From positions 1 to 64,000 of the forward strand of contig NZ_KQ976355.1 of the NCBI RefSeq assembly GCF_000346485.2: 64,000 bases of DNA. The letters run 5' to 3'. The DNA is from Scytonema hofmannii PCC 7110. Lineage in GTDB: Bacteria; Cyanobacteriota; Cyanobacteriia; Cyanobacteriales; Nostocaceae. This document shows, one piece after another, positions 63,471 to 64,000 of this stretch. The stretch's first letter is position 1; each line of letters begins with the position of its first letter. Position numbers and translations under genes: made by a program. A model generated the notes under the pieces. It ran no database searches, was not told the DNA's origin, and saw nothing but the letters and a program-made list of their open reading frames with translations.

Positions 63471-64000
63471 ATGGCTCAAATTCTCCAATTCGGGAATCGC
63501 ACAATTACAGAAGCAGAGGTTTTTCGCCTGCTAGCTGAGTACCAAATGCTACCCCAGTTATGTCGCTCCATGATTATCGACTCTGCTATTGCTCCTGTCA
63601 CACTGACTGTGGAAGAGAGAAAGAGCGCCATAGAGCAGTTCTACCAGAAGAACCAAATTACCACACCTGACCTACTCCAAACAAAGTTGCTAACTTATGG
63701 GATGACAACCGAGCAACTCGAAGCACTAGCAACAAAAGAACTTAGGATTGAGAAATTCAAAATTGCCACATGGGGAGCGAAGATTGAATCCATATTTCTC
63801 AATAACAAATCCCAATTAGACAGAGTTGTCTATTCCCTCATCCGCACTCCTTCCATGGAAGTTGCTCAGGAACTCTTCTTTCGCATACTAGCAGGAGAAC
63901 AGACCTTTGCTGAATGTGCTAAAGAATACTCACAAGGTGCAGAAGCACAAACAGGAGGATTGCTAGGTCCGGTTCCCCTGTCACAACCCCATCCTACCAT
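63471..64000 (+). CDS. Parvulin-type peptidylprolyl isomerase, right end outside window
   Basis: The frame from ATG 63471 (MAQILQFGNRTITEAEVFRLLAEYQ) or from ATG 63402 stays open to the window end. The N-terminal part is a SurA/PpiC-like helical domain (YQKNQITTPDLLQTKLL, TEQLEALATKELRIEKFK), and the C-terminal part begins a parvulin rotamase domain (FFRILAGEQTFAECAKEYSQGAEAQTGGLLGPV). Cyanobacterial proteins of this build are encoded with HlyB/HlyD-type type I exporters and assist secretion of peptides or large proteins. Here the exporter gene next door is only a remnant. The C-terminus is missing. Confidence 0.85.
   Translation, partial: MAQILQFGNRTITEAEVFRLLAEYQMLPQLCRSMIIDSAIAPVTLTVEERKSAIEQFYQKNQITTPDLLQTKLLTYGMTTEQLEALATKELRIEKFKIATWGAKIESIFLNNKSQLDRVVYSLIRTPSMEVAQELFFRILAGEQTFAECAKEYSQGAEAQTGGLLGPVPLSQPHPT

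Overview
The window looks like part of a large plasmid or integrative conjugative element of a filamentous, Nostoc-type cyanobacterium. The evidence is the recurring octamer GCGATCGC (HIP1) across both coding and spacer DNA, AT-rich spacers with Nostoc-like palindromes, and protein families typical of cyanobacterial accessory replicons (Ycf46-like AAA, DUF1257, DUF2997, GUN4, PPC, choice-of-anchor L). No rRNA, tRNA, CRISPR array or core metabolic operon is visible.

Region 1 (about 1-11.3 kb, almost all minus strand) is a replication and PRTRC (ParB-related, ThiF-related cassette) block. Read along the minus strand it gives a MrfA/YprA-type DEAD helicase, a primase-polymerase, then PRTRC E, C, F, B, A and ThiF in the usual family order. 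Protein C is ubiquitin-like and ends its Ubl domain in GTKG, protein A is a JAMM peptidase with an intact motif, and ThiF is E1-like, so the cassette has the parts of a prokaryotic ubiquitin-like pathway.

Region 2 (11.4-21.4 kb) is accessory. It holds a small-protein cluster, an in-frame remnant of a choice-of-anchor L protein, a 956-bp structure bounded by two 230-bp inverted arms, a cupin, a WGR-domain protein, and a tight cassette of an AAA ATPase, an 83-aa protein, DUF2997, DUF1257 and a 354-aa helical protein. A TnpB-like RuvC nuclease without a zinc finger follows at 21.4-23.0 kb.

Region 3 (23.4-41.2 kb, minus strand) is a type IV secretion operon. Transcription runs from a VirB2-like pilin through VirB3-, VirB4-, VirB5-, VirB6-, VirB8-, VirB10- and VirB9-like genes, a 442-aa anchored protein, the VirD4/TraG coupling ATPase, a 99-aa and an 854-aa unknown protein, then a HoxX-type protein and a DUF192 protein. 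I see no relaxase and no VirB11.

Region 4 (41.6-45.9 kb) carries a metallopeptidase-PIN pair that looks recently acquired, a second DUF192 protein and a second AAA ATPase with an unusual Walker B. DUF192 and AAA paralogues therefore lie on both sides of the secretion operon.

Region 5 (46.3-64 kb, plus strand) is dominated by a 3756-residue RHS/YD-repeat protein with about eleven Ig-like repeats, a fibro-slime domain, an RHS core and a C-terminal domain resembling permuted papain-like (NlpC/LRAT-type) peptidases. Eleven bases downstream lies a membrane-anchored GUN4-domain protein in the position of an immunity gene. The 5' region of the RHS gene is duplicated upstream of a 257-aa protein, next to an ABC-transporter remnant and a parvulin-type isomerase that runs off the window. 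All family assignments were made by eye from translated sequence; no database search was run.
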